Shown: positions 1 to 10,909 of the stretch, in pieces | How positions within the stretch are numbered: the first letter of the stretch is position 1 | Layout of the letters: each line of letters opens with the position of its first letter | Source of the DNA: Halomonas sp. TA22 | GTDB taxonomy: Bacteria > Pseudomonadota > Gammaproteobacteria > Pseudomonadales > Halomonadaceae | DNA: 64,000 nucleotides | NCBI RefSeq assembly: GCF_013009075.1 | Contig: NZ_CP053108.1 | Location: 992,001-1,056,000 of the forward strand | Direction of reading: 5' to 3' | Program-made: the position numbers and the translations under genes | Notes under the pieces: model-generated | Told to the model about the DNA's origin: nothing | Database searches by the model: none | Seen by the model: the letters and a program-made list of their open reading frames with translations, nothing else

Positions 1-419
1 GCTGCGGCCATCTGTGCCGCGGCGGCGCGGCCGCACAGAAACACCCCGGTCAGGTTGACGTCGATCACCTGCTGCCAATGGGCCAGCGACATGGTCGACT
101 CCACCTTGCCATCGCGAACCTTGATCAGCAGCCCATCGCGGGTGATGCCGGCATTGTTGACCAGCCCCTGCACCGGCCCGAGCTTGGCCGCGATATCGGC
201 AAATGCCAGCTCGACCGAGTGCTCGTCGGCCACATCGACCGCAAACACACTGGCATCGACACCCTTGTCGAGCAGGTGATTGGCTGCCGTATCGAGCGCT
301 TCGTGCTCCAGATCCAGCAAGGCGATGCGCGCGCCCTTTTGGCCCAGCAGCGTCGCCATGGCAAACCCAAGCCCACGCGCGCCTCCTGTAATTGCGATTA
401 CCGCGTCATTCAATTGCAT
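1..419 (-). CDS. SDR family oxidoreductase (3-oxoacyl-ACP reductase-like), partial
   Basis: This is the N-terminal part of a short-chain dehydrogenase; the 3' part runs off the left edge. The ATG is at 417-419. The first 139 residues show the Rossmann signature TGGARGLG (residues 11-18), an acidic residue after the second strand (LLDLE) typical of NAD-preferring enzymes, and the NNAG motif at 88-91. The Ser-Tyr-Lys catalytic residues lie outside the window. The layout resembles FabG or acetoacetyl-CoA reductases, but the exact substrate cannot be read from this fragment. It is transcribed divergently from fxsA. Confidence 0.85.
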   Translation of the reverse strand, partial: MQLNDAVIAITGGARGLGFAMATLLGQKGARIALLDLEHEALDTAANHLLDKGVDASVFAVDVADEHSVELAFADIAAKLGPVQGLVNNAGITRDGLLIKVRDGKVESTMSLAHWQQVIDVNLTGVFLCGRAAAAQMAA

Positions 420-597
420 GCCTTTCTCTTCTCAGCCGGACCTTATTGTGCACCGCAACATATCTTGCTCTAGCACGGCCGAAAAATAACGCTCAACCAA
501 GGCCGTATCGATACAAACTATCGACCCTGTCAGCGTAGACTTGAAATAAAAGTGCCGAAGACCCATCTAGAAGCGTAACGACGCCCATGGAGCTGCC

Positions 598-1131
598 ATG
601 CCCTTCCTTCTACTTTTTACCGTTTTCGCTCTCCTCGATTTTGTCATCCTGTTCTCCGTCGGTAGTAAGATAGGGCTGCTGACGACACTCGTCATGGTGC
701 TGGGAACCGGCTTCATCGGCCTGCACCTGGTCCGGCGCGAAGGGGTCGCAACGCTGCAACGCGCCCAGCAGCGTCTGGCCAACGGTGAGCTCCCTTCGTC
801 GGAACTGATGACGGGCGCGGCAATGATCTTCGGCGGTGCGCTACTCATGGCCCCGGGCTTTCTCTCCGACGCACTGGGCTTCATGTGCCTGCTACCGCGT
901 GCGCGCCGTGTGCTGGGCCTGCTGCTGGCAAGGCTAGGGCCGCGCGTCCAGCGCTTTCATTACCGCAGCGGCACTTCGTCGCAGAGGCCAACCCATTCAG
1001 GCGACGAATGGCATCAGTCCGATGAGCGAGCTTTCCGCGACGCCTCCCATGACACTTCGTCACAGGAGGGCAAACCGCTGGAGGGCGACTTCATCGCCCA
1101 TGACGAGCCACGCCCGCGTACTCGCAGGTAA
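598..1131 (+). CDS. fxsA: FxsA family membrane protein
   Basis: A 177-residue inner-membrane protein of the FxsA family, best known for reducing phage T7 exclusion by the F plasmid; its cellular role is unclear. The N-terminal half carries hydrophobic segments at about residues 3-22, 26-45 and 75-105. The rest is a charged, low-complexity tail rich in His, Ser, Glu and Asp that ends in RPRTRR. A GGAG ribosome site at 589-592 supports the ATG at 598. Placement directly upstream of groES matches the arrangement in many gammaproteobacteria, including E. coli. Confidence 0.88.
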   Translation: MPFLLLFTVFALLDFVILFSVGSKIGLLTTLVMVLGTGFIGLHLVRREGVATLQRAQQRLANGELPSSELMTGAAMIFGGALLMAPGFLSDALGFMCLLPRARRVLGLLLARLGPRVQRFHYRSGTSSQRPTHSGDEWHQSDERAFRDASHDTSSQEGKPLEGDFIAHDEPRPRTRR

Positions 1132-1149
1132 TTTTTTTTATCGGCGACA

Positions 1150-1177
1150 CTTGAAAGGTATCGCCCAGCCCCCACTG
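1150..1177 (+). promoter_or_regulatory. Putative sigma-32 heat-shock promoter of groESL
   Basis: CTTGAAA at 1150-1156 matches the sigma-32 -35 element. About 12-13 bases later CCCCCACT resembles the -10 element (CCCCAT-type). It lies about 150 bases upstream of groES, inside the 198-base gap after fxsA. It is read from the consensus only. Confidence 0.55.
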
Positions 1178-1329
1178 TTGGGGCAGAGACAAGCTTCGGC
1201 CGGCAGACAAGCGTCTGTCGCCATTGACAAGGAAGGCATCCGCCTTCGCTCCGGAAGCCCGCTTCCGGCAGTGCTATGGACCCGTCATGGTTCGCCATGA
1301 CACAGCAAACCATCAGGAGAACGTAAGCA

Positions 1330-1623
1330 ATGAACATCCGTCCCTTGCACGATCGTGTGGTCGTCCGTCGCGTGGAAGAAGAACAGAAGACAGCTGGCGG
1401 CATCGTGCTTCCGGGCAATGCCCAGGAAAAACCGACTCGCGGAGAGATCCTGGCAGTCGGCAATGGCCGGATCCTCGAAAACGGTGAAGTACGCCCGCTG
1501 GACGTCAAGGTTGGCGACACCGTGATCTTCAAGGATGGTTTCGGCGTCGAGAAGCAAAAGATCGACGGCGAAGAAGTCCTGATCATGAGCGAGAGCGATA
1601 TCCTCGCGGTAGTGGAAGGCTAA
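1330..1623 (+). CDS. groES: Co-chaperonin GroES
   Basis: A 97-residue co-chaperonin, full length for the family. It forms the heptameric lid of the GroEL folding chamber in the cytoplasm. It begins [14 protein letters not shown] and contains the mobile loop region [14 protein letters not shown] (about residues 16-29) that contacts GroEL. The last strand ends in [11 protein letters not shown]. An AGGAG sequence lies just upstream of the ATG. It is followed after 61 bases by groEL, with which it is surely co-transcribed, probably from the heat-shock promoter upstream. Confidence 0.98.
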   Translation: MNIRPLHDRVVVRRVEEEQKTAGGIVLPGNAQEKPTRGEILAVGNGRILENGEVRPLDVKVGDTVIFKDGFGVEKQKIDGEEVLIMSESDILAVVEG

Positions 1624-1672
1624 GACTTTTCTCCTTGCAGTGACTGTTCAAGTTTTCTCGAATTAACAGTAG

Positions 1673-3328
<1,656 letters not shown>

Positions 3329-3379
3329 CACGCCCTTCCAATGGTCTGACACCTTTGAGCAGGCCGACCGGAAGCACCA

Positions 3380-3408
3380 CCCCGCCAGCACATGCTGGCG
3401 GGGTTTTT
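3380..3408 (+). terminator. Rho-independent terminator of groESL
   Basis: A perfect 11-bp stem, CCCCGCCAGCA (3380-3390) with TGCTGGCGGGG (3393-3403), is followed by TTTTT. It sits 52 bases after the groEL stop. Confidence 0.9.
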
Positions 3409-3458
3409 CGTTTGCGGTACACTCACGACCCAACCTACATACCGGCTCGATAGTGAAC

Positions 3459-4199
3459 ATGCTCGCCAATATCCGCATCGTCCTCGTCCAAACCTTTCAT
3501 CCCGGCAATATCGGCCAGGCAGCCCGCGCCATGAAAACCATGGGACTGAGCGAACTGGTGCTGGTCAATCCTCGCTGCTTTCCCGATCAGGAAGCCACTC
3601 GCCTGGCGGCCGGAGCCGAGGACATCGTCGATGCCGCACGCGTGGTGGGAAGCCTCGAGGAGGCGGTGAGCGATTGTGTGCAGGTGGTCGGTGCCAGTGC
3701 TCGGTTACGCAGCCTACCACTGCCGCATTATGACGAGCCACACGAGATGGCCCAGGCAGTGGTGAGCCACGCCAGCGCGGGGCCAGTAGCGCTGGTATTC
3801 GGTCGCGAGCGCTCGGGCCTGACCAATGACGAGATTGGCCATTGCACCCATCAGGTGAGCATTCCCGCCAACCCCGAATATGGCATTCTCAATCTCTCCC
3901 AGGCGGTCCAGGTGCTCGCCTACGAGGTGTTCCGTGCCTGGCGCGAGACGCCACAGAGCAATTATGCCTATCAGCGTCCGAGCGAAGAGCTACCGCCGAC
4001 TCGTGAACAGATGCAGCACTTCCACGAGCACCTCTCGCGGGTCATGCAGGCCAGTGGTTTTCTGACCCAACCCCATGCCCGCACCGAGGCACAGCTCCAG
4101 GCGCTATTCGCCCGCGCGCAGCCAAGCCGTAAGGAGCTTTCACTACTGCGTGGTTTTCTCGGCTCGCTGGAGGCAAGTGGCAAGAAGTCGCTGGAGTAA
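3459..4199 (+). CDS. trmJ: tRNA (cytidine/uridine-2'-O-)-methyltransferase TrmJ
   Basis: A SPOUT-fold methyltransferase of 246 residues that methylates the 2'-OH of nucleotide 32 in the tRNA anticodon loop, using SAM. The N-terminal part begins with the family pattern VLVQTFHPGNIGQAARAMK. The knotted SAM site is seen in FGRERSGLTNDE (about 114-125) and in NPEYGILNLSQAV (about 138-150). The C-terminal extension of about 80 residues is normal for TrmJ. I used the ATG at 3459; an in-frame GTG at 3453 is an alternative, and neither has a clear ribosome site. Confidence 0.93.
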   Translation: MLANIRIVLVQTFHPGNIGQAARAMKTMGLSELVLVNPRCFPDQEATRLAAGAEDIVDAARVVGSLEEAVSDCVQVVGASARLRSLPLPHYDEPHEMAQAVVSHASAGPVALVFGRERSGLTNDEIGHCTHQVSIPANPEYGILNLSQAVQVLAYEVFRAWRETPQSNYAYQRPSEELPPTREQMQHFHEHLSRVMQASGFLTQPHARTEAQLQALFARAQPSRKELSLLRGFLGSLEASGKKSLE

Positions 4200-4237
4200 C
4201 ACCACCCAAGCGACTCAGCCACGCTTGCGATTGCGCT

Positions 4238-5590
4238 TCAAAGTATCATCGTCGCTAGCCAGCCGAAGCCGATCAACGGAATGTTATAGTGCAGGAAGGT
4301 CGGCACCACACTATCCCAGATGTGGTCATGCTGACGATCCACATTGAGCCCCGAGGTGGGCCCAAGCGTGGAGTCCGAGGCCGGCGAGCCGGCATCGCCA
4401 AGCGCCGCCGCCGTACCGATCAGCGCTACCGTGGCCAGCGACGAGAAGCCGAACTGCACCGCCAGCGGCACGAAGATCGCGGCAATGATCGGAATCGTCG
4501 AGAACGACGAACCGATCCCCAGCGTGATGAACAACCCCACCAGCAGCATCGTCAGCGCCGCCAGACCACGATTGTCGCCGATGAGCGCAAAGGCTCCCTC
4601 GACCAGCTGCTCGATCTCGCCGGTGGCGTTCATCACCGCCGCAAAGCCGGAGGCGGAGATCATGATGAAGCCGATCAGGGCCATCATGCGCATGCCGCTG
4701 GTGAACAGATCATCGGCTTCGCGCCACTTGAAGATCCCGCCAACCGAGAGCAGTGCGAAACCGACCAGTCCGCCCAGCACCATCGAACCGCTGTAGAGCT
4801 GTATGCCCAGGGCGGCAACGATCGCCGCCACTGCCATGATCAGGCTGACAGGGCGTATCTCGCGCAGCGTTTCGCCGTTCGCTGTCTTCTGGGGGGCCGC
4901 GCCTGCATCGAGCGCGACATAGTCGCGCGGCTTGCGGTAGCTCAGCAGCAGCGCCACCAGAAGCCCCAGCGCCATGCCCGCCACCGGTATGCCCATGGCC
5001 AGCGGCACCATGCCCCGACTGATCTCCAGACCCAGCGACTCTCCGGCACCATTGATATTGGCCAGCAGAATGTCGTTGAGGAATATCGCCCCGAAGCCCA
5101 CCGGCAACAGCATATAGGGGGCGGTGAGGCCAAAGGTTAGCGCACAGGCTACCGCCCGGCGGTCCAGGCGCAGCTGATTCATCATCTTGAGCAGGGGCGG
5201 TATCAGGATCGGAATGAAAGCGATATGCACCGGGATCAGATTCTGGGAGGAGATCGCGACCAGCAGCACGGCGCCCAGCAGCAGATACTTGACGATGGAT
5301 TGGTGTTGCTGGGTGGCATTCTGCCCAAGCAGACGTATGAGCTTCACGGCAAGCAGGTCCGGCAGACCCGAGCGCGAGATCGCAACGGCGAAAGCGCCTA
5401 GCGTGGCGTAGGCCAACGCCACCTGGGCCCCGCCTCCGACACCATCGTTGAAAGCCGATAGCGTATCTTCAAGTGACAGGCCACCGACCAGGCCACCGAC
5501 CAGCGCTCCGATAATGAGCGCAAATACCACCGACACCCGTGCCAGCGATAATCCCACCATCACCAACACGGCTAGAATCACTGCATTCAT
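4238..5590 (-). CDS. Na+/H+ antiporter family (NhaC-like/YuiF-type) transporter
   Basis: A 450-residue polytopic membrane protein with about 11-12 hydrophobic segments. It starts [37 protein letters not shown] and carries the conserved [21 protein letters not shown] stretch near the C-terminus (about residues 396-416), typical of the Na_H_antiport/YuiF group in the ion-transporter superfamily. Members are annotated as Na+/H+ antiporters, but some probably carry amino acids, so the substrate is open. It is convergent with trmJ and divergent from the GntP-type permease at 5987. Confidence 0.8.
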   Translation of the reverse strand: MNAVILAVLVMVGLSLARVSVVFALIIGALVGGLVGGLSLEDTLSAFNDGVGGGAQVALAYATLGAFAVAISRSGLPDLLAVKLIRLLGQNATQQHQSIVKYLLLGAVLLVAISSQNLIPVHIAFIPILIPPLLKMMNQLRLDRRAVACALTFGLTAPYMLLPVGFGAIFLNDILLANINGAGESLGLEISRGMVPLAMGIPVAGMALGLLVALLLSYRKPRDYVALDAGAAPQKTANGETLREIRPVSLIMAVAAIVAALGIQLYSGSMVLGGLVGFALLSVGGIFKWREADDLFTSGMRMMALIGFIMISASGFAAVMNATGEIEQLVEGAFALIGDNRGLAALTMLLVGLFITLGIGSSFSTIPIIAAIFVPLAVQFGFSSLATVALIGTAAALGDAGSPASDSTLGPTSGLNVDRQHDHIWDSVVPTFLHYNIPLIGFGWLATMIL

Positions 5591-5986
5591 TTGTTCGTTC
5601 CAAGGAAATTGATGCGTGGGGGCTCGAAAGCCGGCGATTCTATCAGAAAGCGGGGAACGTCGGGGATGGATGGAGAAGCGATAAGCGCTGTGATCTAAAT
5701 GTCACGCAACGGTTATCCCGCTGTCATGCGAGGGGGTGATGATGACGCTGTTCGCATGCAATCAGGCAAGGGATACTGCCACCTCACAGCCACGGATGCA
5801 GCGGTGCTGGAAGCGCCGTCAAGGAATGGCCCACGGGCCAAGGCACAGGAAGAAGCCCAGGGAGTCATGCCACGCCACGGACACTTGCCGTGGCGTTCTT
5901 GTATCGGCAGTTCTCCCTGATCGCCTTATTCAACTCGTCAAGCCAAGCTGCCATACTCACCCGTTTCCCTTGTCCAAGGATGCGAC
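5591..5986. other. 396-base intergenic region between divergent transporters
   Basis: No convincing gene is visible. The region should hold the divergent promoters of the two transporters. It contains a hairpin, CGCCACGG (5873-5880) with CCGTGGCG (5888-5895), followed by TTCTTG. This looks like a terminator although no gene precedes it on the plus strand. Confidence 0.5.
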
Positions 5987-7381
5987 ATGAGTACGATTGC
6001 AATCGTTATCTCCCTATTTTTGCTAATGTTTCTCGCCTATCGCGGGATATCAGTACTGATCCTCGCCCCACTGATGGCGGCGCTGGCGGTACTGCTATCA
6101 GGCGAGGCGGCCTACCTGCTGCCCTTCTATACCGATACATTCATGAATGCGCTGGGCAATTACGCCATTCAGTTCTTCCCGCTGTTCCTTCTCGGCGCGC
6201 TGTTCGGCCAGTTGATGGCCGACTCCGGTGCCGCGCAGGCCATTGCCAGAGGAATCGTCGATAAGCTCGGCACACACCATGTGGTACTGACTGTAGTGAT
6301 GGCCTGCGCCATACTCACCTATGGCGGCGTTTCGCTGTTCGTGGTGGCATTCGCGATCTACCCGATCAGCCGTGAGCTGTTTCGCAGCGCCGAGATTCCC
6401 AAGCGGCTGATTCCCGCCTCTATCGCGCTGGGCTCGTTCACCTTCACCATGACCGCGCTTCCCGGTACACCGGCCATCCAAAACGCCATTCCCATCCCCT
6501 ACTACGAGACCAACAGCTTCGCAGCGCCGGGGCTTGGAATCATTGCCGCCCTGATCATTCTTGGGCTTGGCATCTACTACCTGCAGACTCGCGTCAAGCG
6601 TGCCCATGCCAACGGCGAAGGGTATGGCCATCATACCGAGCGCGAGAAGCAGGAGGGGGACGAGGCCAATGAACCACCGAGCATGCCGCTCGCCCTGGCG
6701 CTGATTCCCTTGGTGATGGTGATTGCGCTCAACGGCATCTTCACCTATGGCGTCTTCCCGGCCCTCGAGCTTGGCTACATGACCGAGCGTTTCGACAATG
6801 TCTCGCCCTCCGGTCAAAGTGGCCTTTGGGCGATTCTGATCGCCCTGCTGAGCGCCTCGACCTGGCTGATCGTCACACGCTGGCGTCACTGGGTAGATCT
6901 CAAGAGCACCATCAACCAGGGCTGCTTCGGCTCTCTGCTGCCGGTATTCAATACCGCCTCCGAAGTGGGTTACGGCGCAGTGGTCGCAAGCCTTGCCGGC
7001 TTCGCCATCATTCGCGACGCGGTGCTCAATGTTTCACCCAACAACGCCTTGGTTTCGGAAGCATTGGCGATGAGCGTTCTCTCGGGCATCACCGGCTCCT
7101 CTTCCGGCGGGCTCTCGATCGCCCTGGAGACGCTAGGCGAAGAGTTCATGCAGATGGCCCTGGTTCAGGGGATCGACCCTGAACTGATGCACCGTGTAGC
7201 GACCCTCGCTTCTGGCGGCATGGATACCCTGCCCCATGGAGGAGCGGTCATCACGCTGCTGACCATTTGCGGCCTGACCCACCGTCAGTCCTATCTGAAT
7301 CTCGCCGTCGTCACCATGCTGGTGCCGATAGCGGCACTCATCACGGTCATCACGCTCGGCACCCTGTTCGGCAGCTTCTGA
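5987..7381 (+). CDS. GntP family permease
   Basis: A 464-residue membrane protein of the GntP (gluconate:H+ symporter) family. The N-terminal region has the hallmark hydrophobic pattern with LMAALAVLLSGE and an FFPLFLLGALFGQLMADSG loop. The C-terminal part contains GITGSSSGGLSIALETLGEEF and GGMDTLPHGGAVITLL, matching the family's conserved substrate-site segments. A hydrophilic charged loop rich in Lys and Glu lies around residues 208-230. Substrates in the family include gluconate, 3-hydroxybutyrate and other hydroxy-acids, and cannot be fixed here. A strong terminator follows at 7417. Confidence 0.85.
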   Translation: MSTIAIVISLFLLMFLAYRGISVLILAPLMAALAVLLSGEAAYLLPFYTDTFMNALGNYAIQFFPLFLLGALFGQLMADSGAAQAIARGIVDKLGTHHVVLTVVMACAILTYGGVSLFVVAFAIYPISRELFRSAEIPKRLIPASIALGSFTFTMTALPGTPAIQNAIPIPYYETNSFAAPGLGIIAALIILGLGIYYLQTRVKRAHANGEGYGHHTEREKQEGDEANEPPSMPLALALIPLVMVIALNGIFTYGVFPALELGYMTERFDNVSPSGQSGLWAILIALLSASTWLIVTRWRHWVDLKSTINQGCFGSLLPVFNTASEVGYGAVVASLAGFAIIRDAVLNVSPNNALVSEALAMSVLSGITGSSSGGLSIALETLGEEFMQMALVQGIDPELMHRVATLASGGMDTLPHGGAVITLLTICGLTHRQSYLNLAVVTMLVPIAALITVITLGTLFGSF

Positions 7382-7416
7382 ACATCCGTCTTAGAGCGGC
7401 GCCGGTGCAACAAGCG

Positions 7417-7446
7417 ACAAGGCCCAGCGCATGCGCTGGGCCTTGT
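7417..7446. terminator. Palindromic terminator shared by converging genes
   Basis: A perfect 30-base palindrome spans 7417-7446, with arms running from ACAAGGCCCAGCGC to its reverse complement, followed by TCTATTC. It sits between the GntP-type permease (plus) and the aminotransferase gene (minus) and can serve both directions. Confidence 0.8.
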
Positions 7447-7461
7447 TCTATTCATCGAGAG

Positions 7462-8436
7462 TCAACCGGCGGCAGTCAGCCAGCCTTCATACGCCGTCAG
7501 ATCGTCGCCAAGATCGCCGCGCACCACACGACGATAGAGGCGCTGCAAGCGCGCCGTCACCGACGCGTCGCCGATGGGCTCATCGACGCGAGGAGCGCCA
7601 GCTATGCGCCCTCCGACATGACGACCGTCGAGCTCACGCAGCGGCAGGATCTCGGCGGCGGTGCCGGTCAGGAACGCTTCGTCGGCAGTGTAGAGTTCAT
7701 CGCGGGTGATGCGACGTTCGCTCACCTCGACACCCAGCACCTCGCGCGCCAGACGAATGACGCTGTCGCGAGTGATGCCCTGCAGGCAGGAGGTGATCTC
7801 CGGGGTATGCAGTACGCCATCGCGCAGCATGAAGACGTTGGCCGCCGAGGCCTCGGCGACATAGCCTTCGGGATCGAGCATCAAGGTATCATCGAAACCG
7901 GCCTTGATCGCGGTATTCAAGGCCAGGATGGAGTTGACGTAGTGTCCGTTGGTCTTGGCGCGGCACAGGCTGATATTGACGTGGTGACGCGCCCAGGAGG
8001 AGGTCAGCAGCCGCAGCCCGATCTTGGCCTTCTCGGCAGTGAGATAGTCGCCGAGATCCCATCCCGCCACCATCACGTTGGTGGTCAGGCCGGTCGCGCG
8101 CAACCCCATCCCCTCAGCGCCGAAGTAAACGGTAGGCTTGAGATAGGCATTCGTCAGGCCATTGCGCCTGATGCATTCACGCTGCGTCTCGATCAGCTGT
8201 TCGGCCGTCCACTCAAGCGGCATGTCCAGGCTGTGCGTGCTGTCAAGCAATCGCCGGGTGTGTTCGGCGACGCGAAACAGATGGGTGCCTCGCGGACCGT
8301 GATAGGCCCGCACACCCTCGAAGCAGCCCAGCCCGTAATGCAGGGTATGGGTGAGCAGATGCACCTGCGCTTCCCGCCAGGGCAGCCACTCGCCGTTGTG
8401 CCAGATATGGCCATCGCGATCGTATAGCGGCGTCAT
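7462..8436 (-). CDS. ilvE: Class IV aminotransferase, branched-chain (IlvE-like)
   Basis: A 324-residue PLP-dependent fold-type IV aminotransferase. The start is the usual IlvE-type sequence (HNGEWLPWREAQVHLLTHTLHYG...FEGVRAY). The PLP lysine is in RAKTNGHYVNS, and later come the EASAANVF and FLTGTAAEILPLRELDGR motifs. The best family assignment is branched-chain amino acid aminotransferase. It is, however, the last gene of a five-gene minus-strand run with two HDAC-fold amidohydrolases, RidA and an ornithine-cyclodeaminase-like protein, with a gap of only 35 bases. It may therefore serve that pathway rather than, or as well as, Ile/Leu/Val synthesis. Confidence 0.85.
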   Translation of the reverse strand: MTPLYDRDGHIWHNGEWLPWREAQVHLLTHTLHYGLGCFEGVRAYHGPRGTHLFRVAEHTRRLLDSTHSLDMPLEWTAEQLIETQRECIRRNGLTNAYLKPTVYFGAEGMGLRATGLTTNVMVAGWDLGDYLTAEKAKIGLRLLTSSWARHHVNISLCRAKTNGHYVNSILALNTAIKAGFDDTLMLDPEGYVAEASAANVFMLRDGVLHTPEITSCLQGITRDSVIRLAREVLGVEVSERRITRDELYTADEAFLTGTAAEILPLRELDGRHVGGRIAGAPRVDEPIGDASVTARLQRLYRRVVRGDLGDDLTAYEGWLTAAG

Positions 8437-8471
8437 CGAGTTGTTTCCCTGTTATTGAATTATCTCGGCCT

Positions 8472-9569
8472 TCACCCGGCCAGGGCCACTCGAGCCCAAC
8501 CGTCGATCAACTCGCGCTGGTGGGGTTGCAGCGCCTGATAGCCCCAGGCGGCGATCTCCTCGTTTTGCGGGTCGGGCACCTCGATCGCGCTGCTGGCGAG
8601 GGCGGCGATCACCGCATGGCCGCACAGCGGTACGTAACCCTCCGAGTAGCCCCCCTCGTGCACCATCACCAGCCGCCCGTCACAGAGGCGCTGCGCCAGC
8701 GCCATCACCTCGCGGGTCATGTCGCTGAACGCCTGGCTATTGAGCAGCATCTTGCCAAGCGGATCCTTGGCACAGGCGTCAAAGCCACAGGCCACCACGA
8801 TCAGCTCCGGCGCGAACGCCTCGATGGCCGGCAGCACGAGGCGCTGCATCGCATATGCGTAGGCGCCGATCCCGCAGCCCGGCGGCAACGGCAGGTTGAG
8901 ATTGGCCCCCACCCCCGCCCCTTCGCCGCGCTCCTCGAACAGGCCGCTCTCCAAGGGATAATTGGCGGCCTGATGCAGCGATACGGTCAACACCTCGGGA
9001 TCGGCATAGAATGCTGTCTGCTGGCCGTTGCCGTGGTGCACGTCCCAGTCGAGTATCGCCACTCGTCTGACCTGCCCCAGGGCACGTGTCCGCATCACCG
9101 CGACCGGAACGTTGCCTAGCAGGCAGAAGCCGCGCCCCCGGTCGGCCTCGGCGTGGTGCCCCGGCGGGCGACAGAGCGCATAGGCGTTGCGCTGCTGCCC
9201 GCTGGCCACGGCCTCGACGGCAGCGATGGCAAGCCCCGCCGAGTGACGTGCTGCCGCCAGGCTGCCGGGCAGGTAGGGTGCGCATTCACCGGCATTGCCA
9301 CCGCCAGCGCGCTCGCCCGCCTCCAGCGCATCGAGGTAGCGTGCGGTGTGGAATCGCTCGAGATCCTCGCGGCTGGCGGGCGCGGGCTTGATCACCTCCA
9401 GCGTATCGATCAAACCCGAGACTTCGAGCAGATTCTTCAGTCGCCGCTTGCTCTCCGGGCTCTCCGAGGCGGGCTGCGGCTGCAGGAACTCACCCGGCGC
9501 CGAGAACACGCCGATGGCGCCCAGGTCATGCCAGAAGCAGCGCTCGTGCCAATAGAAGCCGGTGCTCAC
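8472..9569 (-). CDS. Histone-deacetylase-family (class II) amidohydrolase
   Basis: A 365-residue zinc amidohydrolase with the HDAC/acetylpolyamine amidohydrolase fold. The tandem His motif is RPPGHHAE (residues 134-141), the zinc ligands lie in LDWDVHHGNG (173-182; Asp176 and His178) and in ACGFDACAKDPLG, and the transition-state Tyr is in HEGGYSEGY. In bacteria such enzymes deacylate N-acetylated amines or polyamines. Its start overlaps the upstream OCD gene by four bases (ATGA), so the two are translationally coupled. It is a paralogue, of a different subtype, of the HDAC-family gene at 10910-11983 in the same operon. Confidence 0.9.
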   Translation of the reverse strand: MSTGFYWHERCFWHDLGAIGVFSAPGEFLQPQPASESPESKRRLKNLLEVSGLIDTLEVIKPAPASREDLERFHTARYLDALEAGERAGGGNAGECAPYLPGSLAAARHSAGLAIAAVEAVASGQQRNAYALCRPPGHHAEADRGRGFCLLGNVPVAVMRTRALGQVRRVAILDWDVHHGNGQQTAFYADPEVLTVSLHQAANYPLESGLFEERGEGAGVGANLNLPLPPGCGIGAYAYAMQRLVLPAIEAFAPELIVVACGFDACAKDPLGKMLLNSQAFSDMTREVMALAQRLCDGRLVMVHEGGYSEGYVPLCGHAVIAALASSAIEVPDPQNEEIAAWGYQALQPHQRELIDGWARVALAG

Positions 9570-10507
9570 GCAGCACCCTCAAGCCGCTCCCATACTTCGA
9601 TGGCGGCGGCAAGATCCTCGAGCGACGCGCCCACCGACTTGAACACGGTAATCGCCGAATCGCTCTCGCGCCCCGACTTGTCACCGCGCATCAATTCGGT
9701 AAGCTCACCCTGGATCTGCTCGAAGCGAAAGGCACCCTCGTCGATGGCCTGGAGAATGTCCCCCGCCTCGCCTCTGGCCCCGGCATAGGTGTCGACGAAG
9801 ACCTGCCCGCGCTGCAGGCAGACGCTGTCGCACTCGCGCATGCTCGGCCTGAACGCCCCGACCAGGTCGAGATGTGCGCCGGGCTTAAGCCACTCCCCGT
9901 GGATCAGCGCCTCGCTCGAGAGCGTGGCACAGCTGACGATATCCGCCTCGCGCGTGGCCGCGGCAAGATCCTCCACCGCCGCGCAGTCGAAGCGCCCCGC
10001 ATACTCGGCGGCCAGCGCCCGCGTCTTGTCCGGATTGCGCCCCCAGATACGCACACGTTTGATGGGGCGTACCGCCGCATGCGCCTCGATCAACATCGGC
10101 GCCAGCTTGCCGGTACCGACGATCAGCAGGCTTTCGGCATCGCGCCTCGCCAGTTCACGAGCGGCCAGCGCCGAGGCCGCCGCCGTGCGTCGCCGGGTCA
10201 GCTCGCTGCCCTCGATACAGGCCAGCGGCCGGCCATGCTCGCCTTCGCTGAGCAGGTAGACGCCGGCGATCGCCGGCAGCCCATGGTCGGCATTCTGCGG
10301 AAAGACATTGACCATCTTGACGCCGATATAGCCGCGCGCCTCCCAGGCCGGCATCAGCAGCATGGTCGCCTCGCCATCGTGGCGGTGCATGGCATGGTGA
10401 TGCCGCGGCGGCGACTCGACCCCCTCGCGGAAGGTGCGACCAAGACGCTCGACCAGAGCCGGCCAGGCAAGCGAAGCCGCCACTTCCGGCGCCGTGATCA
10501 TTCGCAT
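9566..10507 (-). CDS. Ornithine cyclodeaminase/mu-crystallin family protein
   Basis: A 313-residue NAD(P)-dependent protein of the OCD/mu-crystallin family. Members act as ornithine cyclodeaminases, ketimine (pyrroline-2-carboxylate) reductases, or alanine/ectoine-related dehydrogenases. Visible are the GVKMVNVFPQN and ELTRRRTAAASALAA substrate-side motifs and the Rossmann signature LLIVGTGKLAPMLIEAHAA, with Lys in place of the usual second Gly region. The enzyme type cannot be decided from sequence alone. It lies between ridA-like and HDAC-like genes in a tight operon, two bases after the former and overlapping the latter. Confidence 0.87.
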   Translation of the reverse strand: MRMITAPEVAASLAWPALVERLGRTFREGVESPPRHHHAMHRHDGEATMLLMPAWEARGYIGVKMVNVFPQNADHGLPAIAGVYLLSEGEHGRPLACIEGSELTRRRTAAASALAARELARRDAESLLIVGTGKLAPMLIEAHAAVRPIKRVRIWGRNPDKTRALAAEYAGRFDCAAVEDLAAATREADIVSCATLSSEALIHGEWLKPGAHLDLVGAFRPSMRECDSVCLQRGQVFVDTYAGARGEAGDILQAIDEGAFRFEQIQGELTELMRGDKSGRESDSAITVFKSVGASLEDLAAAIEVWERLEGAA

Positions 10508-10508
10508 G

Positions 10509-10865
10509 TCAGGCCTCCGGCAGCGCCGCGATCACCATGATCTCGACTTTCCACTCGGGCTTGGCCAGCTTGGCTTCCAGCGCCGCGCGTGCCGGCGGAC
10601 GTCCCGGTGCGACCCAGGCATCCCAGGCGGCGTTCATCTCGTCGAACTCGGCCATGTCGGTGACCCAGATCTGCGCCGAGAGCAGGTTCTCCTTCGAGGT
10701 ACCCGCATCGGCCAGCAGCTGGTCGATCTTGGCCAGCACCTGCTCGGTCTGCACACGCATGCCGACATCGCCATCCTGGGGCACCTGGCCCGCCAGGTAG
10801 ACGGTATTGTTGTGGACCACGGACTGGCTCATGCGGGCATTGGAACCGCTATAGGTAATCGACAT
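10509..10865 (-). CDS. RidA family protein (enamine/imine deaminase-like)
   Basis: A 118-residue protein of the YjgF/YER057c/UK114 family. It starts with a short strand (MSITYSGSNARMSQSVVHNNTVYLAGQ), continues with LLADAGTSKENLLSAQIWVTDM, and includes PGRPPARAALEAKLAKPEWKVEI, where the Arg of RPPARAA corresponds to the substrate-carboxylate-binding arginine. The protein usually hydrolyses reactive enamines/imines made by PLP enzymes or dehydrogenases. The context of an aminotransferase and an OCD-like enzyme in the same operon fits that role. Confidence 0.9.
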   Translation of the reverse strand: MSITYSGSNARMSQSVVHNNTVYLAGQVPQDGDVGMRVQTEQVLAKIDQLLADAGTSKENLLSAQIWVTDMAEFDEMNAAWDAWVAPGRPPARAALEAKLAKPEWKVEIMVIAALPEA

Positions 10866-10909
10866 GTTCAGAGGTTTCCTTTGAATGATGTTGCATTGCG
10901 ACGCGCCAC

